Translations under genes and position numbers: made by a program
NCBI RefSeq assembly: GCF_004785685.1
Contig: NZ_SRPF01000003.1
Location: forward strand, 124,001-188,000
From: Marinobacter confluentis
Lineage (GTDB): Bacteria; Pseudomonadota; Gammaproteobacteria; Pseudomonadales; Oleiphilaceae
DNA: 64,000 nt
Direction: 5' to 3'
Shown here: piece after piece, positions 8,602 to 17,145 of the stretch
How positions within the stretch are numbered: the first letter of the stretch is position 1
Layout of the letters: each line of letters begins with the position of its first letter
Notes under the pieces: generated by a model
Database searches by the model: none
Told to the model about the DNA's origin: nothing
The model's input: only the letters and a program-made list of their open reading frames with translations

Positions 8602-10413
8602 TTAGAAACCGTCCACGGGCCGTTGATGGCCAATTGGGCTTCCTACCGCAAGAGCACGCAGAGAATTTGTATTCCGGGTGTTCAGGTAATAGACCCTGCC
8701 ATCATCCTGCCCGGCAGGAAAAACCTGCACAAGCCGATGTGGGCCTGGTGCCAGGCCATACATGACGACGTCGTCGGGTACTGAATCCAGCTTTCCAAGT
8801 AATACCAGGCCTGCAGCGGGGTCCGCTGCACTGACTGCACCGATATCCTCACCACGCCAGAAGAAAACTTCACTAAGCTCAGTCACCTGCCCGATGGATT
8901 CGCCGCTGCCGGTACCAGAGGCGCCAGACCACTGGGCATCGGAAATTTCCAGTGAATCACTGCCATCCACTTTCATCGCAACGGCCGTGATTTGCCCTTC
9001 GTTATTTTCGCGATTATAGAAGATCCAGCCGTCACGGCTGCCAAGCACCTCGCTGGTAATGCCATATTCGAATAAGCCCAGGGGGCTTTCGTCCAGTATC
9101 TGCCGGTCATTGCCTTCAAGATCCCAGCTGACGACTTCATTACCCACCGAAGCCGCGACCCGGGTGCCATCGGCGATCAGGAATCCGGTTTCGTATCCGA
9201 GGTTCTGCTCGAGCCCGGGGAACGATGTCCAATTGCCATCTTCAATGCGGTATAAAAGCTGAGGTCCGTCGTCCATTGGAAAAGTGACGCCGAAGTAAAG
9301 CACATTGCCCTGGCGCGCCAGGTGACGATCTTGCGGAACGTATGGCACACCGCCTATGGCAGTGGGAAAGACAATGGGTTCATCGTCATCATTCAATACC
9401 TGAGTCAAAGCCGTTGCGTATGGATCGGAAGGGACAAATCGCCAGAGCGTGGCTTCGGCTGTGCAATCGGCCTGGTTCCGAACATTGATTACCAGGTATC
9501 GGGTTCCATCTGCCAGAGGTTCCCCCACTGCGACAGCGTCAATCGCTTCCAGTCCATCTGGCAGTGAATTGTCCACAAATGACCCGCTGCTGCCTGTAGA
9601 GGCACTGGCGCGAGTCACGAAGTATCCGCCACACTGGGTGGACTCGTCACTCCTGAGCGCCAGATAGTTATGCCTGTCTTGATCACTGCCTACGTTAAAG
9701 AACGGGACGATATTCTTGATAATCGTATTGGGAAAAAACCTCGCAAAATCATCTGCCGCGTAATTCATTCGCACTCGCGCGATCGAAGAACCCCGGCCAT
9801 AACTGATCTCAGCCTGGTCCGCGTCTACGTAGTTTTCCCAGAGCACCGGGTTACCATCATTAAGGTCCGGAACGTTGGCGTAGCTTTCCGAGGAAACTCT
9901 TTCCCCCTTCTGGTCCGACAGCAGGCCATCCGTACTTGCCCGCGCGAAGCCCTCAGAAGTGGCATTACCGGCTTCCCGGTTATGTCCAAAAACCACATCT
10001 GAAACACGGTAGCCCAAAACGCTTTTGTCATCAGGGTCAATCTCTGATTCGTAGAGAGGCCGGTATAATGCCTCGGCAAGCTCCTGGGGTGTTCTCGGGT
10101 TGTCCTGCTCGACCGTATTCAGGTGCTGCTGGAAAACACTGCCTGGGTTTGCAGGGCTCAACCCATAGAGAGAAGAAACCGTGCTACCACCTTCCTCATA
10201 GCTGCCACTGAAGTAAAGAATGTCCTGGTTGCCGGCATCGCCATCAAGGCCAGATAACTGTGGCAGTCCGAATAACGGGGGCAACTCTATGTCACTACCG
10301 GATGAACTGTCACCGCCACTGTCGCCACCCCCAGAACCGCCACCACAGCCCCCGATAGAAGCTCCTGCGAGCACCAGAATAAATAGTCCAGCGATCTTTG
10401 CTTTCGAAATCAT
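8602..10413 (-). CDS. Large lipoprotein of unknown function
   Basis: 603 residues from the ATG at 10413, which has GAGGTGG eight bases upstream; an upstream in-frame start adds only ten residues before the signal. MISKAKIAGLFILVLAGASIGGC is a lipoprotein signal with the Cys in an IGGC lipobox. The Cys is followed by a flexible Gly/Ser/Asp linker (about 20 residues), typical of surface-exposed lipoproteins. The body has repeated short beta-rich stretches such as DGTRVAASVGNEVVSWDLEG and DGRVYYLNTRN that suggest a beta-propeller-like fold. I do not recognise a family or an enzyme motif. It is transcribed alone, convergent with the small protein gene. Confidence 0.7.
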   Translation of the reverse strand: MISKAKIAGLFILVLAGASIGGCGGGSGGGDSGGDSSSGSDIELPPLFGLPQLSGLDGDAGNQDILYFSGSYEEGGSTVSSLYGLSPANPGSVFQQHLNTVEQDNPRTPQELAEALYRPLYESEIDPDDKSVLGYRVSDVVFGHNREAGNATSEGFARASTDGLLSDQKGERVSSESYANVPDLNDGNPVLWENYVDADQAEISYGRGSSIARVRMNYAADDFARFFPNTIIKNIVPFFNVGSDQDRHNYLALRSDESTQCGGYFVTRASASTGSSGSFVDNSLPDGLEAIDAVAVGEPLADGTRYLVINVRNQADCTAEATLWRFVPSDPYATALTQVLNDDDEPIVFPTAIGGVPYVPQDRHLARQGNVLYFGVTFPMDDGPQLLYRIEDGNWTSFPGLEQNLGYETGFLIADGTRVAASVGNEVVSWDLEGNDRQILDESPLGLFEYGITSEVLGSRDGWIFYNRENNEGQITAVAMKVDGSDSLEISDAQWSGASGTGSGESIGQVTELSEVFFWRGEDIGAVSAADPAAGLVLLGKLDSVPDDVVMYGLAPGPHRLVQVFPAGQDDGRVYYLNTRNTNSLRALAVGSPIGHQRPVDGF

Positions 10414-10590
10414 CGTCCACCTCGTTGTCGTAAATCCAGTCAAATGCCACAGATGTAGAGATGGTTAATGGTACCGGGAGGGCCCTGTGCACCGGTGTCC
10501 TGCAAATGCACTATGTTGCCGAGACAATCCTATCCGGCCTGCCGCACGTAAAGGGGTGGACATACTTTCAGCAGGAACAGGACCCGCGCC

Positions 10591-11928
10591 ATGGCGTCGA
10601 TCGCTTCTCACATCCAATCGATACTTCAGAAAACCCACCCGCGAGACACCGAATTCCACCAGGCCGTCACCGAGATCATCGACGACATCGCCGATCTGTA
10701 CGAGGAGAACCCCGACTACGCCCGCTGGAATGTGCTTGAACGCCTGATCGAGCCGGACCGGGTTTTACGGTTCCGGGTGTGCTGGGAAGACGACGATGGC
10801 CATGTGCAGGTGAACCGTGGATGGCGGGTACAGCACAACCACATGCTGGGGGCCTACAAAGGTGGACTGAGGTTCGACCCCAGCGTGTCAGAAAGCGTGC
10901 TGAAATTCCTGGCGTTCGAGCAGTGCTTCAAGAATGCCCTGACTGGCCTACCCATGGGCGGCGGTAAAGGCGGTTCGGATTTCAATCCCAAGGGGCGCAG
11001 TGAACGGGAAGTGATGCGCTTCTGCCAGGCCTTTATGCAGGAGCTTTATCGCCACATCGGGCCGGATATGGACGTGCCCGCCGGGGACATTAACGTTGGG
11101 CCGCGGGAGATCGGCTTTCTTTACGGCCACTACGTCAAACTGACCAACCGCTGGGAAGGCGTGTTGACCGGCAAGTCACCGAACTTCGGCGGCAGCTGCG
11201 GGCGTGTGGAGGCTACCGGTTATGGCGTGGTCTATTTCCTGGAAAACATGCTGAACGCACACGACCGGGAACTTGAGGGAACCTCTGTGATGATCACCGG
11301 CTCTGGCAACGTGGCCCTGCATGCGGCGGAAAAAGCCATTCAGGAAGGCGCCAAGGTGCTGACGCTATCGGATTCCGGCGGCACCATCGAGTTCAAGGAC
11401 GGCATGACCGGCGACGACATGGACTACCTGAAGCGACTGAAACAGGAAGAGGGAAAGCCACTGGCAGAGTCATCCAGCGGCAAGTTCCATCAAGGCCAGA
11501 AGCCCTGGCAGGTGACCAAAGCCGCCGTGCTGCTGCCCTGCGCTATACAAAACGAAGTCGACGGCGATGCGGTGGATACGATGCTCAAGAACGAACTGGT
11601 CGCAGTCTGCGAGGGCGCCAATATGCCACTGACCGCCGAGGCCCAGGAAAAACTGATCGCCAGCAACTCCCTCTACGGTCCGGGCAAAGCCGCCAACGCA
11701 GGCGGTGTCGCGGTATCAAGTCTGGAGCGGTCCCAGAACGCCATCATGCAGAGCTGGACTTCAGAGGAGGTAGACCGCCAGTTGAAAGACATCATGGCGG
11801 CGATCCACGATCGCTGCATCGAACATGTCAGCAAAAACAAGGCAGGGGTTTATCCCTACAGCAGGGGAGCCAACCTGTACGGGTTCCGGCGTCTGGCCGA
11901 TGCCATGGTGGCTTTCGGTCTGCACTAG
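10591..11928 (+). CDS. gdhA: Glutamate dehydrogenase, probably NADP-dependent
   Basis: Interconverts 2-oxoglutarate plus ammonia and glutamate; the hexameric ~450-residue type usually serves ammonia assimilation. At 445 residues it has the expected length. The substrate domain shows YKGGLRFDPSVSESVLKFLAFEQ and the catalytic-lysine region LPMGGGKGGSDF, and the dinucleotide fold follows with MITGSGNVALHAAEKA. The C-terminus ends ANLYGFRRLADAMVAFGLH as in GdhA. The start at 10591 follows an AGGAACAGG sequence. It stands alone, upstream of an inverted repeat and the MscS gene. Coenzyme choice is inferred from family resemblance, not proven from residues. Confidence 0.93.
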   Translation: MASIASHIQSILQKTHPRDTEFHQAVTEIIDDIADLYEENPDYARWNVLERLIEPDRVLRFRVCWEDDDGHVQVNRGWRVQHNHMLGAYKGGLRFDPSVSESVLKFLAFEQCFKNALTGLPMGGGKGGSDFNPKGRSEREVMRFCQAFMQELYRHIGPDMDVPAGDINVGPREIGFLYGHYVKLTNRWEGVLTGKSPNFGGSCGRVEATGYGVVYFLENMLNAHDRELEGTSVMITGSGNVALHAAEKAIQEGAKVLTLSDSGGTIEFKDGMTGDDMDYLKRLKQEEGKPLAESSSGKFHQGQKPWQVTKAAVLLPCAIQNEVDGDAVDTMLKNELVAVCEGANMPLTAEAQEKLIASNSLYGPGKAANAGGVAVSSLERSQNAIMQSWTSEEVDRQLKDIMAAIHDRCIEHVSKNKAGVYPYSRGANLYGFRRLADAMVAFGLH

Positions 11929-11962
11929 AATCGGGCCGTCACGCTTGTGACATTTACGCTTT

Positions 11963-11999
11963 CCCGTGACAATGCACCCTTCAGGAAACTTGTCACGGG
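11963..11999. promoter_or_regulatory. Inverted repeat between gdhA and the MscS gene
   Basis: Perfect 10-base arms CCCGTGACAA (11963-11972) and TTGTCACGGG (11990-11999), ending 8 bases before the MscS start codon. No T-run follows, so a terminator is unlikely to be its only role. It could fold in the mRNA close to the ribosome site, which is otherwise weak here, or be an operator. No regulator is identified. Confidence 0.4.
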
Positions 12000-12007
12000 A
12001 CTGATAC

Positions 12008-12862
12008 ATGTTCGAAAGTCTGGCCTTCATGCCCGAAAATCTGGCCCTGCCGGATAACATGCTCCGGCTGTTGATCAGTACCGGCCTGCTGATACTGGCC
12101 ATTTTCATACTGCGCTCGCTGACTGCCGGCGTTATACGCAAGAATGTGGCGTCGGCAGAACTGCGCGGGCGGCTGCTGGTGAATTTCCGAAATGGTTTTC
12201 TGTTGCTGGGCATTCTTGGCCTGGCGCTGATCTGGGGCGACCAGATCCGCTCTCTGGCGCTTTCCATTGTCGCCATTGCCGTCGCATTTGTGGTTGCCAC
12301 CAAGGAGCTGATCCTCTGCCTTTCGGGCGCCATCCTCAAAGGCAGCGCCGGGTCTTTCAACCTGGGGGATCGTATCCAGGTTAAGGATTTCCGGGGCGAT
12401 GTGATCGACCAGACGCTGCTCTCGACCACCGTACTGGAAGTTGGTCCGGGCAAGACCGGCCACCAGCGCACCGGCCGGATGATCGTGATACCCAACTCGC
12501 TGTTTGTATCTGAACCGGTCACCAATGAAAGCTTCACCGACCACTGGGACTTTCACGTGTTCACCGTGCCCTTCAAGCGGGAAGACGACTGGCAGACCGC
12601 GAAGACATCACTGCTGGCAGCGGCTAACCGCCATTGCGAGCCCTATCTGGAAGCTGCGCGAAAACACATGAAAAAGGTCGGCGTTTCCAGGGGCCTGGAA
12701 GTGCCCTCCGTTGACCCACGAGTGACGATCCAGGCGCCCTCCGCCGGTGAGATTCACTTGACGGTTCGGCTACCCACCAGGCCAGGGCAGCGAAGTCACA
12801 TCGAACAGGCAATTCTGTCGGAAATGTTTGCGGATACGGATTATTCCGTTAAAAAAGATTAG
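12008..12862 (+). CDS. MscS-family mechanosensitive channel
   Basis: 284-residue small-conductance mechanosensitive-channel type protein of the inner membrane, which opens under membrane tension to release solutes after osmotic downshift. Hydrophobic segments near residues 15-40, 60-78 and 80-105 are followed by the MscS beta domain: GDRIQVKDFRGDVIDQTLL and the IPNSLFVSEPVTN segment that marks this family. The C-terminal vestibule part is present. The pore helix is less glycine/alanine-rich than E. coli MscS, and the protein has fewer N-terminal segments than MscK or YbdG. Next gene follows after 20 bases. Confidence 0.85.
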   Translation: MFESLAFMPENLALPDNMLRLLISTGLLILAIFILRSLTAGVIRKNVASAELRGRLLVNFRNGFLLLGILGLALIWGDQIRSLALSIVAIAVAFVVATKELILCLSGAILKGSAGSFNLGDRIQVKDFRGDVIDQTLLSTTVLEVGPGKTGHQRTGRMIVIPNSLFVSEPVTNESFTDHWDFHVFTVPFKREDDWQTAKTSLLAAANRHCEPYLEAARKHMKKVGVSRGLEVPSVDPRVTIQAPSAGEIHLTVRLPTRPGQRSHIEQAILSEMFADTDYSVKKD

Positions 12863-12882
12863 GAAGTTCAGGGAAAGCAAGA

Positions 12883-13839
12883 ATGTTTCAGGGAATGAAA
12901 AATGGCGCAAGCCTGATCAAAAGCGCGGTTCGGGCGTTAGCCAAGCACCCCCGGATGCTGGTACCACTAATTCTTTGCTGGCTCGCCTATGCGCCACTGG
13001 TCGTGGCTTTCAGGTTTCACATAGATTGGGGCGCCTATGAGCAGTGGATGCAGATACTCATCGCTTTTTCTGGCGTCCTTCTGCTGTCCCTTGCCTTCGC
13101 CTGGTCGGCGTTTGTTCTGATTGAACTGATACGTCAGATTGAAATGGACGAAGAACCCAGGCTGTACCAGGCCCTTGCCAAAGCAGTTGCGAACACGATT
13201 ATGGCCCTCCCTATTGTCCTGGCCTGGGCCGTCATCTGGTTGTTACTGCTGATCCTGGAAGCGATCTTCAGCAAGAAACGGTCAGATGATTCCGATACCG
13301 CCTACAACCCCGAAAACATCGCAAAAACCGTTGCCGGTTACGGACAGTTCTCACTGTCCAGTGCCTTCTTCGAAGCCCTGCAAAAGGGCGTTCGCATGCT
13401 CGCCTTTTTGATTTTCCCGGCCATTGCCTGGGAACGGCTGGGTACCTTTGCCTCGATCAAAAAAGGCCTGGGCATTGCCCGAACCCATAAATCGGAATTT
13501 GCGGCAGGCTTCGTCCTGACCGAACTTGCAGCGCTGATTGTGTTTATCCCGCCGGCTATTCTGTTTTACATATCCCGGGAATTCGACGTCAGCTTTCCTG
13601 ACGCCGTCTGGTTCGGAACCATGATTTACTGCGCCTTCGCCTGGAGCTTCGCGCTGTTTCTTGAGCAGATGTTTGTTGCTGAACTTTACCTCTGGCATCT
13701 GATCTGGGAGCGGGAAGTTGAAAACGCGGCCAGTGAAGGCAGGCGAAAGCCGCACCTTGTGGACGTCAAGCGGCCCTCAGTGATGGATGGCGTTGCCGAT
13801 CTTTACCTGACCAGGTTGGGAGAAACGCCGGCGCGTTAA
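12883..13839 (+). CDS. Multi-spanning membrane protein, unknown function
   Basis: 318 residues with about six hydrophobic segments (roughly 25-48, 55-78, 105-128, 165-185, 205-232 and 238-268). The amphipathic N-terminus (MFQGMKNGASLIKSAVRALAK) resembles a re-entrant or interfacial helix. A soluble C-terminal tail with many charges (VENAASEGRRKPHLVDVKRP) probably faces the cytoplasm. I do not recognise a named family. It lies 20 bases after the MscS gene on the same strand, so co-transcription is likely, and a membrane-stress role would be only a guess. Its stop overlaps the stop of the converging NADAR gene. Confidence 0.75.
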   Translation: MFQGMKNGASLIKSAVRALAKHPRMLVPLILCWLAYAPLVVAFRFHIDWGAYEQWMQILIAFSGVLLLSLAFAWSAFVLIELIRQIEMDEEPRLYQALAKAVANTIMALPIVLAWAVIWLLLLILEAIFSKKRSDDSDTAYNPENIAKTVAGYGQFSLSSAFFEALQKGVRMLAFLIFPAIAWERLGTFASIKKGLGIARTHKSEFAAGFVLTELAALIVFIPPAILFYISREFDVSFPDAVWFGTMIYCAFAWSFALFLEQMFVAELYLWHLIWEREVENAASEGRRKPHLVDVKRPSVMDGVADLYLTRLGETPAR

Positions 13840-14306
13840 CCCTGTTCCTCCCGCAGCTTCGCCCGAACATTCATCAACACCCGCCCATAACGGTTCTCGC
13901 CGCGCCGGTCGCGGCCGCAACCCCAGAAATAGTCGAAGTTGCTGTTCTCCACAATCTTCTGGTCGCCAGTGCCCAGCAGGGCTTTAGCCAGGTCCGGGTG
14001 GGTGCGGCAGCGGGTGTAAACGCCCCGGGTCATGATGGTTTCACGCACCTGCTTCCAGTCCTTGCGGAAGCTTTGATGGCGCTTGCGGCCCAGCTTACGC
14101 GCCTCGGCCGGCGACCCGGCCTGCCGGACTTTTTCCTGCATAACCTGATCGGTGAACTTCATGCCCTGGAAATAGTGTTCCACGGTTGGCCATTCCCTGC
14201 CCTCCAGATGAAAGCGGTAAGGCGCGTAGGTACTGAACTCGCTTTCCGGATCGGTTCGGGAGGTGAACAGATCGTTTTCGCCGTCGTCTGAAGGAAAAAT
14301 GGCCAT
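13836..14306 (-). CDS. NADAR-domain protein (putative N-glycosidase)
   Basis: 156 residues almost wholly made of a NADAR domain: ESEFSTYAPYRFHLEGREWP near residue 22, then TVEHYFQGMKF, the KLGRKRHQ block, and ENSNFDYFWGCGRDRRGENR near residue 120. NADAR proteins include N-glycosidases acting on riboflavin intermediates and enzymes that remove ADP-ribose from guanine bases; the sequence cannot tell these apart. No signal peptide, so cytoplasmic. It lies just downstream of mmsB on the same strand, 6 bases away, so it may be read with the valine operon. Convergent overlap with the membrane protein gene. Confidence 0.85.
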   Translation of the reverse strand: MAIFPSDDGENDLFTSRTDPESEFSTYAPYRFHLEGREWPTVEHYFQGMKFTDQVMQEKVRQAGSPAEARKLGRKRHQSFRKDWKQVRETIMTRGVYTRCRTHPDLAKALLGTGDQKIVENSNFDYFWGCGRDRRGENRYGRVLMNVRAKLREEQG

Positions 14307-14312
14307 GGTGAT

Positions 14313-15206
14313 TTACTCGGGGTCTGGTCGGTAAAACCGCTGAATGCTTGAGAAATCTAGTTGACCATTACCCTGCCCCGCATGCAACTCGTAAAGGTTG
14401 CGGGCCAGGGCGCCCAAGGGCACCGGCGAGTGGTTGGCGGTGGCGTTGTCCATGGCCAGGCCCAGATCCTTGGTCATCAGGTTGACCAGAAATCCACCGG
14501 CGTAATCCCTTGAGGCCGGCACACCTTCCATCACGCCGGGCCAGGGGTTGTAGCCGTTCAGGGCCCAGTTGCCGCCGGAACTCTGCTTCATGATTTCCGA
14601 CAGTACCGCCGGGTCTAACCCGTTTTTCACGCCCAGTGCCAGTGCTTCGCTGGTGCCTGCCATCTGGATGGCCAGCAGCATGTTGTTGCAGATCTTAGCG
14701 ATCTGGCCGGCGCCGCTTGGCCCGGCGTGGAAGATGTTCTTGCCCATGCCTTCCAGGATGGGTCGCGCCCGCTCGAAGGCATCGGGCTCGCCGCCGCAGA
14801 TGAAGGTCAGAGTCCCTGCTTTGGCACCGCCGACGCCGCCGGACACCGGGGCGTCCAGGAAGGTAATCTCGGCCGAACGGGCGGTATCTGCAACCTTGCG
14901 GGAAGTTTCCGGCGCAATGGTGGAAGAATCAATCACCAGGGTAGCGGCGGGCAGGTGCGCCAGCAGGCCGTTTTCCCCCAGATACACGGTTTCCACATGC
15001 TGGCCGGCCGGCAGCATGGAGATCACCACCTCGGCGTTTTTGACCGCTTCCAGAACCGTGTCAGCGGTATTGGCACCCTCGTCGACCAGCGCCCTGACGG
15101 CAGTTTCGGAAAGGTCGAATACGGTCAGGTCGTGACCTGCCTTGAGCAGATTGCTGGCCATGGGGCCACCCATGTTGCCGAGGCCGATGAATGTGATTGT
15201 TGCCAT
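14313..15206 (-). CDS. mmsB: 3-Hydroxyisobutyrate dehydrogenase
   Basis: Oxidises 3-hydroxyisobutyrate to methylmalonate semialdehyde in valine catabolism. The 297-residue beta-hydroxyacid dehydrogenase begins with the nucleotide-binding fingerprint ITFIGLGNMGGPMASNL, carries the substrate-binding DAPVSGGVGGAKAGTLTF near residue 118 and the catalytic-lysine helix GAGQIAKICNNMLL near residue 165. The start is supported by GGAGCAC upstream of the ATG. It is the last pathway gene of a five-gene minus-strand operon whose other genes supply the preceding and following steps. Confidence 0.94.
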   Translation of the reverse strand: MATITFIGLGNMGGPMASNLLKAGHDLTVFDLSETAVRALVDEGANTADTVLEAVKNAEVVISMLPAGQHVETVYLGENGLLAHLPAATLVIDSSTIAPETSRKVADTARSAEITFLDAPVSGGVGGAKAGTLTFICGGEPDAFERARPILEGMGKNIFHAGPSGAGQIAKICNNMLLAIQMAGTSEALALGVKNGLDPAVLSEIMKQSSGGNWALNGYNPWPGVMEGVPASRDYAGGFLVNLMTKDLGLAMDNATANHSPVPLGALARNLYELHAGQGNGQLDFSSIQRFYRPDPE

Positions 15207-15241
15207 GATGTGCTCCTTGTTGTTGTTCTGTTCGGCGTGAT

Positions 15242-16324
15242 TCAGTCGGTAAAAAACGGTTCGATCCAGTCCGGATCCACCTGATCCAGCCTCGGGAAAT
15301 GCCAGCGGGGCTGCCGGTCCTTGTCGATCAGCAGTGCCCGGACACCTTCAGCGAATTCCCCCATCACCAGGCAACGCCGGGACATCCGCAATTCGTTATC
15401 AAACACTTGCGACAGGCTGTCATGCGCGCTCCGGTAGTAGTGTTTCCAGTGCAGAGTGAGTGAAGCCGGGGAAGCCCGCTCGACGGTTTTGACGGCTTTG
15501 TTCAGCCAGTCGTCGTTACCAGCGTAATCCACCAGGTTATTCACCACCTCGGCCAGGGAATCAGCGTCCGTCATCGCCTGAATCACATCGAAATGCTCTC
15601 TCACTGGCGACGGCGGTTTCCGGGGCTGGCCGGCCCGCTCAAAGCGCCGCAGCACCTGGCTGACGCAGCCATGGGGATCGTGCCTCAGGTCTTTGGCGAT
15701 AATGGCGCTTTGCACGTTACGGCGCTGTTCCTGGGGAATGAAGCGGTCCGCCAGCCCCAGGTAAATCGCGTCAGCGGCGTTCATGGCCATACCGGTCAGC
15801 CCCAGAAACAGCCCGGTGCGGCCCGGCATGCGGTTGAGAAACCACCCCGCGCCAACGTCCGGATACAGGCCGATGCCCACTTCCGGCATGGCCAGCCGGG
15901 ACTGCTCGGTGACCACGCGATGGGAGCCCCCGGCCATCAAGCCAAGCCCGCCGCCCATCACGATGCCGTGCCCCCAGATCACGATGGGCTTGGGGAAGGT
16001 GTGGATCAGGTAGTCGAGGCGGTATTCGTCTTCAAAGAATTGCTCGCCCTCGGATTTCACCCCACCCGCCTTGACCGATTCGGTCATGGAACGGTAAAGC
16101 GCCACTATATCGCCACCGGCGCAGAAAGCCTTGTCGCCGGACCCTTCCAGCCAGACGGCGGCAATCCGGTCGTCCTGTGCCCACTGTTCCAACTGCGGCT
16201 GCAGCCGGTGAATCATATCCAGCGACAAGGCGTTCATGGACTGGGCCGCGTTCAGCCGGGCGACCCCAATCGTCCAGCCGCCGTGAGCCAGGTGTTCTTC
16301 AAAGATTACAGATTCATCGCTCAT
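15242..16324 (-). CDS. 3-Hydroxyisobutyryl-CoA hydrolase
   Basis: 360-residue crotonase-fold enzyme that would hydrolyse 3-hydroxyisobutyryl-CoA to free 3-hydroxyisobutyrate, avoiding build-up of reactive methacrylyl-CoA. The length, greater than ordinary enoyl-CoA hydratases (about 260), is characteristic of the hydrolase group. Motifs include DKAFCAGGDIVALYRS near residue 63, IVMGGGLGLMAGGSHRV near residue 120 and EVGIGLYPDVGAGWFLN near residue 148, where hydrolases use a conserved Glu and Asp. Position between the enoyl-CoA hydratase and mmsB matches the order of reactions. Enoyl-CoA hydratase/isomerase is the main alternative and is less likely. Confidence 0.88.
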   Translation of the reverse strand: MSDESVIFEEHLAHGGWTIGVARLNAAQSMNALSLDMIHRLQPQLEQWAQDDRIAAVWLEGSGDKAFCAGGDIVALYRSMTESVKAGGVKSEGEQFFEDEYRLDYLIHTFPKPIVIWGHGIVMGGGLGLMAGGSHRVVTEQSRLAMPEVGIGLYPDVGAGWFLNRMPGRTGLFLGLTGMAMNAADAIYLGLADRFIPQEQRRNVQSAIIAKDLRHDPHGCVSQVLRRFERAGQPRKPPSPVREHFDVIQAMTDADSLAEVVNNLVDYAGNDDWLNKAVKTVERASPASLTLHWKHYYRSAHDSLSQVFDNELRMSRRCLVMGEFAEGVRALLIDKDRQPRWHFPRLDQVDPDWIEPFFTD

Positions 16325-16335
16325 AGCTTATCGGC

Positions 16336-17115
16336 TCACCGGTTCTTCCATTCCGGGGTTCGTTTCTCCAGGAAAGCGTTGACGCCTTCGCGCTGGTCTT
16401 CGGTGCTGAACAGGTCCACAAACAGCTCACGCTCCATCCGCCAGCCGTCATCGTGGCTGCGGCCATTGCGGGCGCTCATGATCAGGGTTTTGCAGCGGGC
16501 TACAGAGGACGGGCTCTGTTTGCCGGTCATCTCCGCTAGCAGAAGGGCTTTTTCGAGGGATTGCCCATTGGCGACAACTTCTTCCACAAGGCCGATTTCC
16601 AGCGCCTTGTCGGCTTTCACCCGTTCACCACACAGGATCATACGCTTGGCCCAGCCTTCGCCCACCAGCCAGGGCAGGTTCTGGGTGCCGCCGGCACAGG
16701 GCAGCAGGCCGACCGTCGCTTCCGGCAGGGCCATCTGGGCCTGCTCTTCGGCGATGCGGATGTCGCAGGAAAGAGCGCATTCCAGGCCGCCGCCCATGGC
16801 GTAGCCGTTGATCGCCGCAATGGACACACCGCGGAACCGGGTCAGGGCATCAAAGGCCTGCCCGAAGGCCTGGGCCATGGCGTTGGCATTGCCGGCATCG
16901 CCATCGGCAAAGGTTTTCAGATCGGCGCCGGCAGAGAAAAATTTCTCGCCTTCGCCGGTGATCACCAGGGCGTAGATGTCCCGGTCGTCGCTCAGGCCTT
17001 CAACGATTTCCTGCAGGCGGCCCAGGGAGGCCAGAGTCCAGGTATTGGCCGGCGGATTGCTGATGGTGATCACCGCGACGTGGCCGCGTTTTTCCATCTG
17101 AATCAGTTCACTCAT
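16336..17115 (-). CDS. Enoyl-CoA hydratase of the valine operon
   Basis: 259-residue crotonase, the typical length of short-chain enoyl-CoA hydratases; in this operon it would hydrate methacrylyl-CoA to 3-hydroxyisobutyryl-CoA. Motifs: FFSAGADLKTFADG around residue 60, AINGYAMGGGLECALSCD around residue 102, and the LPEATVGLLPCAGGTQNL block around residue 130 with the Glu that acts as catalytic base. A strong ribosome site (CGGAGA) precedes the start. Only 11 bases separate its stop from the hydrolase start. Confidence 0.9.
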   Translation of the reverse strand: MSELIQMEKRGHVAVITISNPPANTWTLASLGRLQEIVEGLSDDRDIYALVITGEGEKFFSAGADLKTFADGDAGNANAMAQAFGQAFDALTRFRGVSIAAINGYAMGGGLECALSCDIRIAEEQAQMALPEATVGLLPCAGGTQNLPWLVGEGWAKRMILCGERVKADKALEIGLVEEVVANGQSLEKALLLAEMTGKQSPSSVARCKTLIMSARNGRSHDDGWRMERELFVDLFSTEDQREGVNAFLEKRTPEWKNR

Positions 17116-17145
17116 GGATTTTTCTCCGTTGTTGGAACGCAGCCG

